Below are positions 1 to 10,153 of a DNA stretch of 64,000 nt, piece after piece. Location of the stretch: positions 558,001-622,000 of the forward strand of contig NZ_CP023000.1 in NCBI RefSeq assembly GCF_002277895.1, read 5' to 3'. The stretch's first letter is position 1. Every line of letters starts with the position of its first letter. The translations under genes and the position numbers were made by a program. The notes under the pieces are model-generated. The model worked only from the letters and a program-made list of their open reading frames with translations, searched no databases and was not told where the DNA came from. This DNA is from Rhizobium sp. 11515TR. GTDB lineage: Bacteria > Pseudomonadota > Alphaproteobacteria > Rhizobiales > Rhizobiaceae.

Positions 1-1
1 C

Positions 2-1141
2 ATTTCGGATATCGGCAATGCCGATCAGCGGGCCGTCCTTGACCGTATCGCTGCCGATTTTACCAAGAAGATGGGGACGAAAGTCACCATCAACAATATG
101 GATCACGAGGCTCACAAGACGGCCATCCGCAGCTATCTCGTCGTCGGTGCCCCGGATATCTGCTTCTGGTTCTCCGGCAACCGCATGAAGGCTTTCGTCG
201 ATCGCGGACTGTTCGACGACATTTCCGACCTGTTCGCCAAGGAAGGCTATAGCAATAAGCTCGGCGCTACGATGACGGCGGTCACCGTCAACGGCAAGCA
301 GTACGGTCTGCCGCTCGGCGGCATTCTCTGGGGTCTTTTCTATCGCAAGGACGTCTTTGCCGAGAAGGGCTGGACGGCGCCTAAGAACTGGGACGAATTC
401 CTGAAATTCGGCGAAGCGGCGAAATCGGCCGGCATGACACCGATCAGTATGGGTACGAAAGAACTCTGGCCGACCGGAGGCTGGTTCGACCACATGAACC
501 TGCGCATCAACGGTCTCGACAAGCACCTCGCCCTCATGGAAGGCAAGATCCCTTATACCGACCCGATGCTGAAGCCGGTCTTCGACAAATGGGAAGAACT
601 CATCAAGGCTAATTTCTTTTCCGCAAGCGGCCCATCCTTCGGCTGGGAACAGGCGGGCGCGGCTCTCGCACAGAAGAAGGCGGCGATGATGGATCTCGGA
701 GGCTTTATCAAGTCCGCCTTCCCAGCAGGCGACGAGGCCCAGATCGCCTTCGCCCCCTTCCCGGAAATCGTATCCGGCGTCGAACGCTATGAGGATTTCT
801 CGGTCAACTCGGTGCACATCCCGGCCAAGGCGAAGAACCGGCAAGGTGCGCGCGATTTTCTCGCCTACTTCTACCAGCCTGACAATCTCGGCGCATTCCT
901 CGAAGCCGAAGGCACCATTCCGCCGCGCAACGATTGCCCGCCGAGCAAGGACCCCTTGGTCAACATCGCCGTGGAATCGCTCAAGGGCGTGAAAGGTACT
1001 TCGCAATATTATGACCGCGACACCGATCCGGACATGGCGCAGGACGGCATGAAGGGCTTCCAGGAGTTCACGGTCAAGCCCGAGCGTCGCGACCAAATCC
1101 TGGCGCGGCTCGAAAAGACCCGCGCGCGCATTTTCAAATAG
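2..1141 (+). CDS. ABC sugar-binding protein, 5'-truncated by window edge
   Basis: Extracellular solute-binding protein of the family-1 (MalE/UgpB-like) type, which would bind a sugar in the periplasm and deliver it to the two permeases downstream. The frame is open to the first base of the window, so the signal peptide and true start lie outside; the ATG at 71 is internal. The visible part has the usual order for this family: an N-terminal lobe with PDICFWFSGNR, a hinge region with YGLPLGGILWGLFY, and a C-terminal lobe ending in RLEKTRARIFK. Two MalFG-type permeases, an ATPase and a GH42 beta-galactosidase follow on the same strand, so a galactoside such as lactose is the likely ligand. The set resembles the lacEFG-lacZ-lacK genes of Agrobacterium, in a different order. 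Confidence 0.88.
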   Translation: MSDIGNADQRAVLDRIAADFTKKMGTKVTINNMDHEAHKTAIRSYLVVGAPDICFWFSGNRMKAFVDRGLFDDISDLFAKEGYSNKLGATMTAVTVNGKQYGLPLGGILWGLFYRKDVFAEKGWTAPKNWDEFLKFGEAAKSAGMTPISMGTKELWPTGGWFDHMNLRINGLDKHLALMEGKIPYTDPMLKPVFDKWEELIKANFFSASGPSFGWEQAGAALAQKKAAMMDLGGFIKSAFPAGDEAQIAFAPFPEIVSGVERYEDFSVNSVHIPAKAKNRQGARDFLAYFYQPDNLGAFLEAEGTIPPRNDCPPSKDPLVNIAVESLKGVKGTSQYYDRDTDPDMAQDGMKGFQEFTVKPERRDQILARLEKTRARIFK

Positions 1142-1258
1142 TCCTCCCGGACCAAGGCGCGGCGGGCATCGGCTTTAAGCCCTCACCCCGCCGCGCCTGC
1201 CTTGAAAAGCCCGCACCTTGCGAAGTGCCTCGAATTATCGAACCAAGAAGTCTGAGCC

Positions 1259-2134
1259 ATGTGGAAAAAACACAGGAACTGGCTGACGCCTGTCCTCTTC
1301 ATCGTGCCGGGATGCATCCTGTTCGGAACGATCATCATCGCTTCCTCGGTGGAATCGATCTGGATTTCATTCTTCAATTGGGATGGCGTCGGGCAGAAGA
1401 GCTGGGTGGGACTGGCAAACTATTCCGAACTCTTTGCCGATCCGCAATTCTACGTCTCGCTGAAGAACAACATCATCTGGCTCGTTATGTTCATGGCGGC
1501 GCCGCCGCTTGGACTGGCGCTGGCGCTGCTCGTCAACCAGCAGATCGCCGGCATGCGGATCTTGAAGTCGCTTTTCTTCATCCCGCTCGTGCTTGCGACG
1601 GTCACGGTCGGCGTCGTGTTCGGCTGGGTCTATGATCCGAACTACGGGCTTCTTGCTCTCATCTTCAATCTCTTCGGCGCGACGGCGCCTGCCCTGCTCG
1701 CGGACGAACATTTCGTCACTTTCGCCGTGGTCGCCGCCGCGCTCTGGCCGCAGATCGCATTTTGCATGGTGCTCTTTCTTGCAGGCCTCAACAATCTGAG
1801 TTCCGATATCATCGGGGCCGGACGTGTCGATGGCGCCCGCGGCTGGAACATGCTCTGGCACGTCGTTCTGCCGCAATTGCGCCAGGTGGGTTTCATCGCT
1901 CTTGCCGTGACCGTTGTCGGCGCCTTGCGATCCTTCGACATGATCGCGGTGATGACATCGGGCGGTCCCTTCGGCTCGTCGGAAGTGCTGGCCTACCAGA
2001 TGTACGAGCAGTCGATCTTCTCCTATCGCTTTGGCTATGGCGCGGCGATCGCCACCATCCTCTTTGCAATCATGATCGTTTTCATCACCTGGTATCTGCG
2101 CGTCATGGTGCGCATGGAACGGGAGACACGCTGA
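1259..2134 (+). CDS. Sugar ABC transporter permease, MalF/UgpA type
   Basis: First inner-membrane permease subunit of the carbohydrate importer, 291 aa. Hydrophobic segments begin near residue 13 (LFIVPGCILFGTIIIAS) and continue to the C-terminus, giving about six membrane spans. The EAA-type coupling loop that docks on the ATPase is visible around residue 185 (GAGRVDGARGWNMLWHVVLP). The stop codon overlaps the next permease start by one base (TGATG), so the two are translationally coupled. Substrate follows from the neighbours (binding protein upstream, beta-galactosidase downstream), not from this sequence. Confidence 0.9.
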   Translation: MWKKHRNWLTPVLFIVPGCILFGTIIIASSVESIWISFFNWDGVGQKSWVGLANYSELFADPQFYVSLKNNIIWLVMFMAAPPLGLALALLVNQQIAGMRILKSLFFIPLVLATVTVGVVFGWVYDPNYGLLALIFNLFGATAPALLADEHFVTFAVVAAALWPQIAFCMVLFLAGLNNLSSDIIGAGRVDGARGWNMLWHVVLPQLRQVGFIALAVTVVGALRSFDMIAVMTSGGPFGSSEVLAYQMYEQSIFSYRFGYGAAIATILFAIMIVFITWYLRVMVRMERETR

Positions 2135-2985
2135 TGTATCCTCGCCCCATCCCCGAAGAAAAGCCCGCGCTTCGCGGCCTTTATGCCGGCTTCGTCGGAC
2201 TTATCCTGATCCTCTGGCTGCTGCCGCTCTTCGCGGTCATGTTGACCGCCTCCAAGACGGCCGATGAAATCATGGCCGGCAAATACTGGACATGGCCCGA
2301 GCATTTCAATCTCGTCGAGAATTTCCAGGCGGTCTTCCAGCAGACCAACATGTGGGGCTATTTCATCAACAGCCTCATCATCACCTTGCCTTCTGTATTG
2401 CTGGTCCTCATATTCTCGACGCTGACCGGCTATGTGCTCGCGCGCTATAATTTTCGCGGCAATGCCTTGCTCTTCTCGCTCTTCGTCGGCGGCAACTTCC
2501 TGCCTGCGCAGATCATGATGATCCCGGTGCGCGATCTCATGGTCTCGGTTGGCCTCTACGACACCTATTTCGCGCTGATCATCTTCCATGTCGCCTTCCA
2601 GACCGGCTTTGCGACCCTGTTCATGCGCAATTTCATCGCGGCACTGCCGGACGAGTTGTTTCAGGCAGCGCGCGCAGAAGGCGCGTCCCCCTGGCAGACG
2701 ATGCGCCATGTCGTCATACCGCTGATGCGGCCTGCCCTTGCCGCGCTTGCAATCCTGATCTTCACCTTCGTCTGGAACGATTACTTCTGGGCGATCGTGC
2801 TCACACAGAGCGACGTCGTGAAGCCGGTAACGGCGGGCCTGAACAATCTCAGAGGCGAGTGGACGTCCGCCTGGAATATCGTGGCGGCGGCAACCTTGTT
2901 CGTCGCCGTCCCGCCGGTCCTGATGTTCTTCCTGATGCAGAAGCATTTCATCGCGGGCCTGACCATGGGCGCCGTCAAAGGCTGA
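2134..2985 (+). CDS. Sugar ABC transporter permease, MalG/UgpE type
   Basis: Second permease subunit, 283 aa from the ATG that overlaps the upstream stop codon. The longer open frame running upstream from 1762 lies inside the previous gene and is not used. It has about six membrane segments and a clear EAA loop (ARAEGASPWQTMRHVVIPL) around residue 180. It would pair with the MalF-type subunit to form the channel, with the MalK-type ATPase encoded next. Confidence 0.9.
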   Translation: MYPRPIPEEKPALRGLYAGFVGLILILWLLPLFAVMLTASKTADEIMAGKYWTWPEHFNLVENFQAVFQQTNMWGYFINSLIITLPSVLLVLIFSTLTGYVLARYNFRGNALLFSLFVGGNFLPAQIMMIPVRDLMVSVGLYDTYFALIIFHVAFQTGFATLFMRNFIAALPDELFQAARAEGASPWQTMRHVVIPLMRPALAALAILIFTFVWNDYFWAIVLTQSDVVKPVTAGLNNLRGEWTSAWNIVAAATLFVAVPPVLMFFLMQKHFIAGLTMGAVKG

Positions 2986-3024
2986 CGCTTTCCGCACCGC
3001 GCGAACAGATTTGGAGTATCACTT

Positions 3025-4176
<1,152 letters not shown>

Positions 4177-4193
4177 AGAAAGCTTGTGACCTC

Positions 4194-6335
4194 ATGAAAG
4201 TTTTGGAAAGAAAGCCGCTCTCGGTCTGGCGGACGCTCAATCTCGACGGCTTCATGGTCGGCGTTCCGCATTATCCCGAACATATCGACGAGAGCTATTG
4301 GGACCGCGATGCCGAACGCATGGCGGCTGCCGGTTTCAATACGGTTCGCATGGCGGAATTCGCCTGGCATATCATGGAGCCGCATGAGGATCATTTCGAC
4401 TTCTCGCTCTTCGACAAGGCGATTGCCGGCCTGGCCAAGCACGGCATCAAGACCATTCTTTGCACGCCGACGGCAACGCCGCCGCGCTGGCTGACGGCGA
4501 AGTACCCGGAAGTCCTGCGCGTCGATGCCAATGGCAGGCAGGCAAGCCATGGATCGCGCCAGCATTGCGACACGACGAGCCCTGTACTGCGCCGGCACAG
4601 CCGACGCATCACGCGCGCCATGGCCGAGCATTATCGGGACAATCCTGATGTCATCGGCTGGCAGACGGATAACGAGCTCAATACGACGACTTCCGAAAGC
4701 TATTCGCCCTCGGCACTTATCGAGTTCCAGAAGTTCTGCCGCGCGAAATATGGAACGATTGAAGCCCTGAACTTTGCCTGGGGCGGCGATTTCTGGGCGA
4801 CCGCGTACCAAACCTTCGACCAGCTCGTCTTCCCGCAGCCGATGAATCCGTCCTTCTCCAGCCCTGGTCACGTGCAGGACTATCACCGCTTCCTCGCCTT
4901 CGCGACGGCTCTCTTCCAGCACGATCAGGTGGACATCCTGAGGGCGATCAATCCCGCATGGTTCATCTTCCATAATCTTGGCAACCTGGCCGACATCGAT
5001 TTCCGCGGCCAGTTCGGCCAGGATCTCGATTTCATCGGCTTCGATATCTACCCGTTCCTCTATGACGAGATGCGCCGCGGCGGCGGGCATGCGATCACGC
5101 AGGCCTTTCATCTCGATCAATGCCGCGCCTATTCCGGCAATTTCATCGTTCCGGAACAGGCCTCGGGTCTCGGCAGCCAGCCGGGCTTTTCCTCGTCCGT
5201 GCCGGAGCCCGGCGAGATGCGCCGCATGGCGATGACCTCGGTGTCGCGCGGTGCTGACGGCCTGATGTTCTTCCGCTGGCGGCCGGCGCATTTCGGCGCC
5301 GAGATCTACTGGAACGGCATTATCGACCACGATGACATCCCGCGCCGCCGCTACGAGGAAGCCAAGCAATTCGCGTCCGACATCCGCAAGATCGAGGATA
5401 AGCTGCTCGGCACCACCGTCCGTATGGATATTGCCATCGCCGGCGCGGATTTCGACAATCAGGAAGCCTACAAGACCTATGCGATCGGCCTGCCTAGCCC
5501 GATGCAGGATGCAGCCCATCTGCACCGCGCATGCTATGAGGCCGGCATAGCCTGCGGCTTCATCCATCCGGAAGATGATCTGTCGCGCATCAAGGCCCTC
5601 TATGTTCCCCATTGGGTCATGTGGAAGGAGGAGTGGTCGCCAGCCGTGGAGAAGTTCGTCGCCAATGGCGGCACGCTCATCCTGTCGGCAATGACAGGCA
5701 CCCGCGACGACAACAATCACATCATCCGCACCCAGGCGCCGGGCAATGCGCTCTCGGAGCTTTCGGGCGTGCGTGTCTATGAATTCGGTCCTGTCTCCGC
5801 TCCAGGAGCGGATGGACTGTTCACCGGTTTCCGCGAAGGCGGAATCGGCAGCCATCAACCATCGCGACGTCCGGCCGCAACCTCGGCTTCGCGCAAATAC
5901 GCTTATACGATCGGCAATCGTCAGCTCGAGGCCGGGCACCTTTACGAGAAGCTGGAGATAACGGCGGATACAGAGATCATCGGCCGCTGGTCCGACCGGT
6001 TCCTGGAAGGAACGCCGATGCTGACGCGCCGCCGGCATGGCAATGGCGAAGTCTACTATCTCGGCACCTACCTTACCGCGCCGCTCGCGGAGGCCATTCG
6101 CGAGGTACTCGTCAGCAACGATGTTGCCGCGCCGCTGGTGCAGGATCTGCCTAATGGCGTCGAAGTGTCACTGCGCGAGGGTGGCGGCAGGAGGTTGCTG
6201 TTCGTGCTCAATACCGAGCATGAAACGAAGATCGTCAATCTGCCGGCCGGGACCGACCTGCTGACGGGCAAAGCCATATCAGGTGCAACCGAGCTCGCCG
6301 GCTACGGCGTATTGGTGATCGAGCAATCAGTCTGA
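4194..6335 (+). CDS. Beta-galactosidase, glycoside hydrolase family 42
   Basis: Intracellular beta-galactosidase that would hydrolyse the imported galactoside, 713 aa, the normal length for GH42. The TIM barrel comes first: GVPHYPEH near residue 23, then the general acid/base in WQTDNELN (N160-E161), the nucleophile candidate E321 in FIVPEQASG, and FFRWRPAHFGAE in the active-site wall. The C-terminal part (residues 400-700) matches the trimerisation and small beta domains of the family. No signal peptide is visible, which fits uptake before cleavage. It is the last gene of the operon and is followed by a hairpin terminator. Other beta-galactosides or arabinosides are possible substrates. Confidence 0.9.
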   Translation: MKVLERKPLSVWRTLNLDGFMVGVPHYPEHIDESYWDRDAERMAAAGFNTVRMAEFAWHIMEPHEDHFDFSLFDKAIAGLAKHGIKTILCTPTATPPRWLTAKYPEVLRVDANGRQASHGSRQHCDTTSPVLRRHSRRITRAMAEHYRDNPDVIGWQTDNELNTTTSESYSPSALIEFQKFCRAKYGTIEALNFAWGGDFWATAYQTFDQLVFPQPMNPSFSSPGHVQDYHRFLAFATALFQHDQVDILRAINPAWFIFHNLGNLADIDFRGQFGQDLDFIGFDIYPFLYDEMRRGGGHAITQAFHLDQCRAYSGNFIVPEQASGLGSQPGFSSSVPEPGEMRRMAMTSVSRGADGLMFFRWRPAHFGAEIYWNGIIDHDDIPRRRYEEAKQFASDIRKIEDKLLGTTVRMDIAIAGADFDNQEAYKTYAIGLPSPMQDAAHLHRACYEAGIACGFIHPEDDLSRIKALYVPHWVMWKEEWSPAVEKFVANGGTLILSAMTGTRDDNNHIIRTQAPGNALSELSGVRVYEFGPVSAPGADGLFTGFREGGIGSHQPSRRPAATSASRKYAYTIGNRQLEAGHLYEKLEITADTEIIGRWSDRFLEGTPMLTRRRHGNGEVYYLGTYLTAPLAEAIREVLVSNDVAAPLVQDLPNGVEVSLREGGGRRLLFVLNTEHETKIVNLPAGTDLLTGKAISGATELAGYGVLVIEQSV

Positions 6336-6350
6336 TACCACCTGTGACCT

Positions 6351-6388
6351 CTCCGGCGCCGAGGATGAAACTTCGGTGCTGGAGTTTT
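6351..6388 (+). terminator. Rho-independent terminator after the GH42 operon
   Basis: An imperfect hairpin (arms CTCCGGCGCCGA and TCGGTGCTGGAG, with G-U pairs) is followed at once by TTTT. It lies between the convergent beta-galactosidase and quinate dehydrogenase genes and probably ends the plus-strand operon. Confidence 0.65.
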
Positions 6389-6420
6389 GGGATTGAGGCT
6401 CTTCAATTATTGATCGGCGT

Positions 6421-7290
6421 TTAGGCGCGCAACGAATTGAAGTGCTGTATCATACGCTCGGCAGCCGGACGGATGCCAGTGAAGAGTTCGAAAGCCTTCA
6501 CCGCCTGGAATACCGCCATGCCGCCGCCGTCGAGAACGCGGCACCCTGTCTGTCGGGCGCGTTTCACCAGCGCGGTCTCGATCGGGAAATAGACGATTTC
6601 CGCGACCCAGAGACGATCCGACAAAAGTTGCGCGTCGAGCGGCAATCCGGGATGGGCGGCCATGCCGGTCGGTGTTGCATGAACCAGACCATCGGCGACA
6701 TCCAGTGCCGCGGCAAGATCATGACCGACCAAGAAACGGCAAGCGGCATGTGCCGGCTGAAGTTGGTCGACGAGGGCCTGCGCGCGCGAAGGGTCGAGAT
6801 CGAATATCTCCACGGAATGCGCGCCCATTTCAGCCACTGCATGGGCGACGGCAACGCCGGCGCCGCCCGCGCCAAGCTGCACGACGTGATCAAGCGAAAC
6901 GCCTGCCAACCCGCGCCGGAAGCTTTCGGCAAACCCCCACCAATCGGTATTGTGGCCGATCCTGCGCTTTCCACGAAAAACGATCGTATTGATGGATCGC
7001 AGCGTCTGGGCATCAGGTGAAAGCTCATCCACCAGCGCGACGGCAGCCTGCTTGCAAGGGTGAGTGATATTGAGGCCGGCAAACCCCTGCGCTTCGGCTT
7101 CGTCGACAAGAGCTGGCAGATCCGACACCGAGAGACCACGGGCGTCGATGTCGATGAGATCGTAGCGGTAGGACAGGCCGCAATGCTCGCCTTCGCGCAT
7201 ATGCATGGCTGGCGTCAGCGATCGGCCGATCCCGGCGCCGATCAATCCGACGTGAAGTTGACGAGGAACAATAACGGCTTGAGTGTTCAA
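6421..7290 (-). CDS. Quinate/shikimate dehydrogenase (AroE-family, catabolic type)
   Basis: AroE-fold oxidoreductase, 289 aa, predicted to oxidise quinate or shikimate to the 3-dehydro acid. The start is the TTG at 7290, preceded by GGGAGGAAAGA; an upstream extension lacks a ribosome site. Substrate motif RSLTPAMH has Ser24 and Thr26; biosynthetic AroE normally has Ser at the second place, and Thr is known in quinate-active enzymes. Catalytic Lys80 (NITHPCK) and Asp116 (NTDWWGF) are present, with a GAGGAG nucleotide loop at 140-145. After it comes EIFDLDPSRA with acidic residues 164/166 where NADP enzymes carry basic residues, suggesting NAD. A TetR gene, dehydratase and transporter lie upstream on the same strand, so a degradative role is likely. 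Confidence 0.85.
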   Translation of the reverse strand: MNTQAVIVPRQLHVGLIGAGIGRSLTPAMHMREGEHCGLSYRYDLIDIDARGLSVSDLPALVDEAEAQGFAGLNITHPCKQAAVALVDELSPDAQTLRSINTIVFRGKRRIGHNTDWWGFAESFRRGLAGVSLDHVVQLGAGGAGVAVAHAVAEMGAHSVEIFDLDPSRAQALVDQLQPAHAACRFLVGHDLAAALDVADGLVHATPTGMAAHPGLPLDAQLLSDRLWVAEIVYFPIETALVKRARQTGCRVLDGGGMAVFQAVKAFELFTGIRPAAERMIQHFNSLRA

Positions 7291-7341
7291 TCTTTCCTCC
7301 CGAGCAGCAAAACAAAGCCATGCTGCGGCCTGCATACAAAA

Positions 7342-7359
7342 TGTACGAACTAGTACGTA
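7342..7359. promoter_or_regulatory. Predicted TetR operator before the quinate dehydrogenase
   Basis: Near-palindrome TACGAACTAGTACGTA centred on ACTAGT, in the gap between the TetR gene and the dehydrogenase. The run ATGTACGAACTAGT is identical to one in the palindrome at 11648-11665 upstream of the transporter. Two copies in front of the two transcription units of the same pathway mark it as the likely binding site of the cluster's TetR protein. Confidence 0.7.
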
Positions 7360-7428
7360 AAGTCAATATAAGGCGTGATGGAGCACCGCGGGAAAACGCC
7401 AAAGCCAATCAGATGACGCTGCGCCTCG

Positions 7429-8100
7429 TCAGGCCATTTCGGATGAAGGATGTCTCAGAAATGCAAGGATCGCATCGACGATTAGGGACTTGTGCCGCTT
7501 CTTCAACGCTTCGGACGACAGGTCACGCTCGAAGATCGCCCCGAAAGTATGCCGATTGGAAACGCGAAAGAAGCATTGGGCGCTGATCATCATATGCAGA
7601 TCGACCGGGTCTACCCTGCGCACGAAGCTGCCATCGGCGTAGCCCCGTTCAAGGATGTCCGTGATGATATCGATGACGGCGATGTTCATCTGCGACAGGA
7701 CGACCGAACGCTTCATATGTTCGGCGCGATGAATGTTTTCGATACTGACCAGCCGTACGAAATCCGGATTTTGGTCATCATGATCGAAGGTGCTTGCGAT
7801 CAATTGCGCCATAGCCTGAACGGGCGGCATGTTTTCGAGATCGAGCTCGCTCTCCAGCGTGCGGATCTTCGTATAGGCCTGCTCGAGAACGGCAAGATAG
7901 AGCCCTTCCTTGCTGCCGAAATAATAGTAGATCATGCGCTTGGACGTCTTGGTGCGCTCGGCGATCTCATCGACGCGCGCACCGGAAAAACCGGCTGCAA
8001 CGAATTCCTCGGTGGCGATCTTGAGAATATTTTCCTTGGTCGCGTCTGGATCGTTCTTTCGCGTAAGACGCTCGATCTTGGCCGCTTGCGCTTTGGTCAT
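7429..8100 (-). CDS. TetR/AcrR family regulator of the quinate/shikimate cluster
   Basis: One-component repressor, 223 aa from the ATG at 8100 (a TTG at 8148 would add 16 residues). The N-terminal helix-turn-helix is clear: ENILKIATEEFVAAGFSGAR followed by VDEIAERTKTSKRMIYYYFG. The C-terminal ligand domain (residues 70-220) is divergent, as usual. It sits between the dehydratase and dehydrogenase genes on the same strand, so it very probably senses a pathway compound and controls both transcription units through the two ACTAGT-centred palindromes. Ligand identity is inference. Confidence 0.85.
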   Translation of the reverse strand: MTKAQAAKIERLTRKNDPDATKENILKIATEEFVAAGFSGARVDEIAERTKTSKRMIYYYFGSKEGLYLAVLEQAYTKIRTLESELDLENMPPVQAMAQLIASTFDHDDQNPDFVRLVSIENIHRAEHMKRSVVLSQMNIAVIDIITDILERGYADGSFVRRVDPVDLHMMISAQCFFRVSNRHTFGAIFERDLSSEALKKRHKSLIVDAILAFLRHPSSEMA

Positions 8101-8183
8101 GCCTTGCCCGTCTTCCTGGGTCTGTCCCTGCCCAACATTGAAGATCAAAGCTTTAACACAGGCTTCACGCGAATGTGGAGAGC

Positions 8184-10070
8184 CTAAAGTTTCGGCAGAC
8201 CAATCGGTCGCAGATGCCGTCTCAGCGCAGCGATGCGGAAAATAGCATTCGCCGCACCATATCCACGATAGCCGCTACGCTGGACAATTTCGAAGAAGAA
8301 GCCTTCGCCGTAGGTGGGGCTGTAAAGCTGGAAGTATTCGCCGTAATCGTCGCGGTCATAGAGGATGTTGTGCGCCTTCAGGCGGTCCGTGAAAGCCGGC
8401 TCGAGGCCGAACCTCGCCTCCAGGTCGTCGTAATAGTTGGGCGAGATCACCAAGGTGGCAAAGCCGTTATCCGACAGGGCGGCCGCGGCCGCAAAGATAT
8501 CATCGGTCGCAAAGGCCAGGTGCTGGATGCCGGAGCCAAAAGTTTCGGCGATGAAATACCCGGCGAGCGTGTTGCGGTTTTCAGCGCCGTTCAGCGTGAT
8601 GCGCAAGCTGCCCGGCTCGTTTTCGACGACCTGGCTGCGAACGACCCCAGCGGGATCGATAATGTCGACCATCGGTGTCTTATGTGCATTCAATATCGCC
8701 GTATAAAAGAGCAGCCAGGTCAGCAGCTCCTCGTATTTCATCGTTTGCGCAACATGGTCTATGCCCGTCAGCCCGACAGGCCGCAAATCGGTATCGTCGT
8801 TGACAGGATCGAATTCGATCTCCCATATGCGGCCGAGCGCGTTCCTGCGATCGAGGAAATACAGGATGCCGCCGCCAACGCCCCTGACACTAGGCATTTC
8901 GATCTCGCCGGGATTCAGTGGTTGTTCAAAACGTTCGGCACCCAGCGCCACGGCCCGCGCGACTGCGGCTTCGGCATCATCCACCCATAACCCCATCGCA
9001 TAGGCCGACTGCCCGTGCAAAGCGTAAGACGCGCCCGCAAACCCGTCCGGATCGGTATTCACGACCAGATTGATGTCGCCTTGCCGGAAGACATCGACGC
9101 GCTTGCTCTTGTGGCGCCCGACATGGCGAAAGCCCAGGGCACGCAGCCGATCAGAAAGGCCGGACGCCTCCGCTTCATCGACGGTAAATTCGATAAAGGC
9201 AACGCCCTCCACCTCGGCACGTGCCGGCATGGGCGGCAAGGTAAGGCTGCTGTTTTCCGCACGGCGAACCTGGTCGCCGAGATAGACGAGCGACCGCCTG
9301 CCATCGACGGCGATGGCGGTCGGAGAGCCGCCGCGAAACTGGTCGTTGAAAATCTCCAACGAGAGATAGCCGTCGTAACCCGTCACAGCGACGGCCTTCA
9401 TGAATTCGAGCACAGGAAGGTCGCCCTCTCCCGGCATGTTGCGGAAATGGCGGCTCCAATAGAGCAGATCCATGTCGATCAGCGGCGCATCGGCAAGCTG
9501 AATGATAAAGATCTTCTCTCTCGGGATCGACCGGATCGAATTGACATCGATCTTGCGCGAAAGCGTATGGAAGCTGTCGAGAATAAGACCGATATTCGGA
9601 TGATCGGCCCGACGGACGATTTCCCAGGCATCGCGGTGATCGTGAATATGCCGACCCCAGGCAAGCGCCTCATATCCGACCCGCAGGCCGCGTTTGGCCG
9701 CCCTCTCGCCGAGCTCGAAGAAGTCGGCTGCGGCACGATCAATCCCGCCCAGCGCCGCGGACGAGACATTCGAACAAACGAGAACGAGCTCGGTCCCCAT
9801 CTCTTGCATCAGGTCGAATTTGCGTTCAGCCCGATCGAAGGTTCGGCTGCGCAAGGGTTCCGGCATGCCTTCAAAGTCCCGGAAGGGCTGAAAGAGCGTG
9901 ATCTCCAGCCCATGATCCCTCACCATCTGACCGACCTGGCGCGGTGATTCATCGAAGGCGAGAAAGTCGTTCTCGAAGATTTCGACCCCATCGAAACCTG
10001 CCTTGGCAATGGCTTGAAGCTTTTCTTTGAGATCACCGCTGATCGAAACGGTCGCAATCGAGGTTTTCAT
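8184..10070 (-). CDS. quiC: 3-Dehydroshikimate dehydratase fused to HPPD-like domain (QuiC type)
   Basis: Bifunctional-looking protein, 628 aa, predicted to convert 3-dehydroshikimate to protocatechuate, the entry to the beta-ketoadipate pathway. Residues 1-270 are a sugar-isomerase-like TIM barrel with candidate metal ligands E134 (VGYEALAWG), D165 and H168 (LDSFHT), Q191 (IIQLADAP) and E239 (LSLEIFND), the set expected for this dehydratase family. Residues 290-628 are two vicinal-oxygen-chelate modules like 4-hydroxyphenylpyruvate dioxygenase, with GIDHVAQT, GIQHLAFAT and GFFFEIVQR supplying a His-His-Glu site. This two-domain layout is that of the QuiC1 class of Pseudomonas. The transporter is upstream and the regulator 83 bp downstream. 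Confidence 0.88.
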   Translation of the reverse strand: MKTSIATVSISGDLKEKLQAIAKAGFDGVEIFENDFLAFDESPRQVGQMVRDHGLEITLFQPFRDFEGMPEPLRSRTFDRAERKFDLMQEMGTELVLVCSNVSSAALGGIDRAAADFFELGERAAKRGLRVGYEALAWGRHIHDHRDAWEIVRRADHPNIGLILDSFHTLSRKIDVNSIRSIPREKIFIIQLADAPLIDMDLLYWSRHFRNMPGEGDLPVLEFMKAVAVTGYDGYLSLEIFNDQFRGGSPTAIAVDGRRSLVYLGDQVRRAENSSLTLPPMPARAEVEGVAFIEFTVDEAEASGLSDRLRALGFRHVGRHKSKRVDVFRQGDINLVVNTDPDGFAGASYALHGQSAYAMGLWVDDAEAAVARAVALGAERFEQPLNPGEIEMPSVRGVGGGILYFLDRRNALGRIWEIEFDPVNDDTDLRPVGLTGIDHVAQTMKYEELLTWLLFYTAILNAHKTPMVDIIDPAGVVRSQVVENEPGSLRITLNGAENRNTLAGYFIAETFGSGIQHLAFATDDIFAAAAALSDNGFATLVISPNYYDDLEARFGLEPAFTDRLKAHNILYDRDDYGEYFQLYSPTYGEGFFFEIVQRSGYRGYGAANAIFRIAALRRHLRPIGLPKL

Positions 10071-10153
10071 TGTTTCATCCCGTTACTTGACGATTTTCAA
10101 CAAACTCATCCGCGATCGCGACACGTCATTGCTGCTCAGATCGGGGCTGGCCG

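Noticed and set aside
2035-2997. 320-codon minus-strand frame
   Set aside because: Antisense to the MalG-type permease; composition rich in Arg, His, Asp and Gly without motifs.
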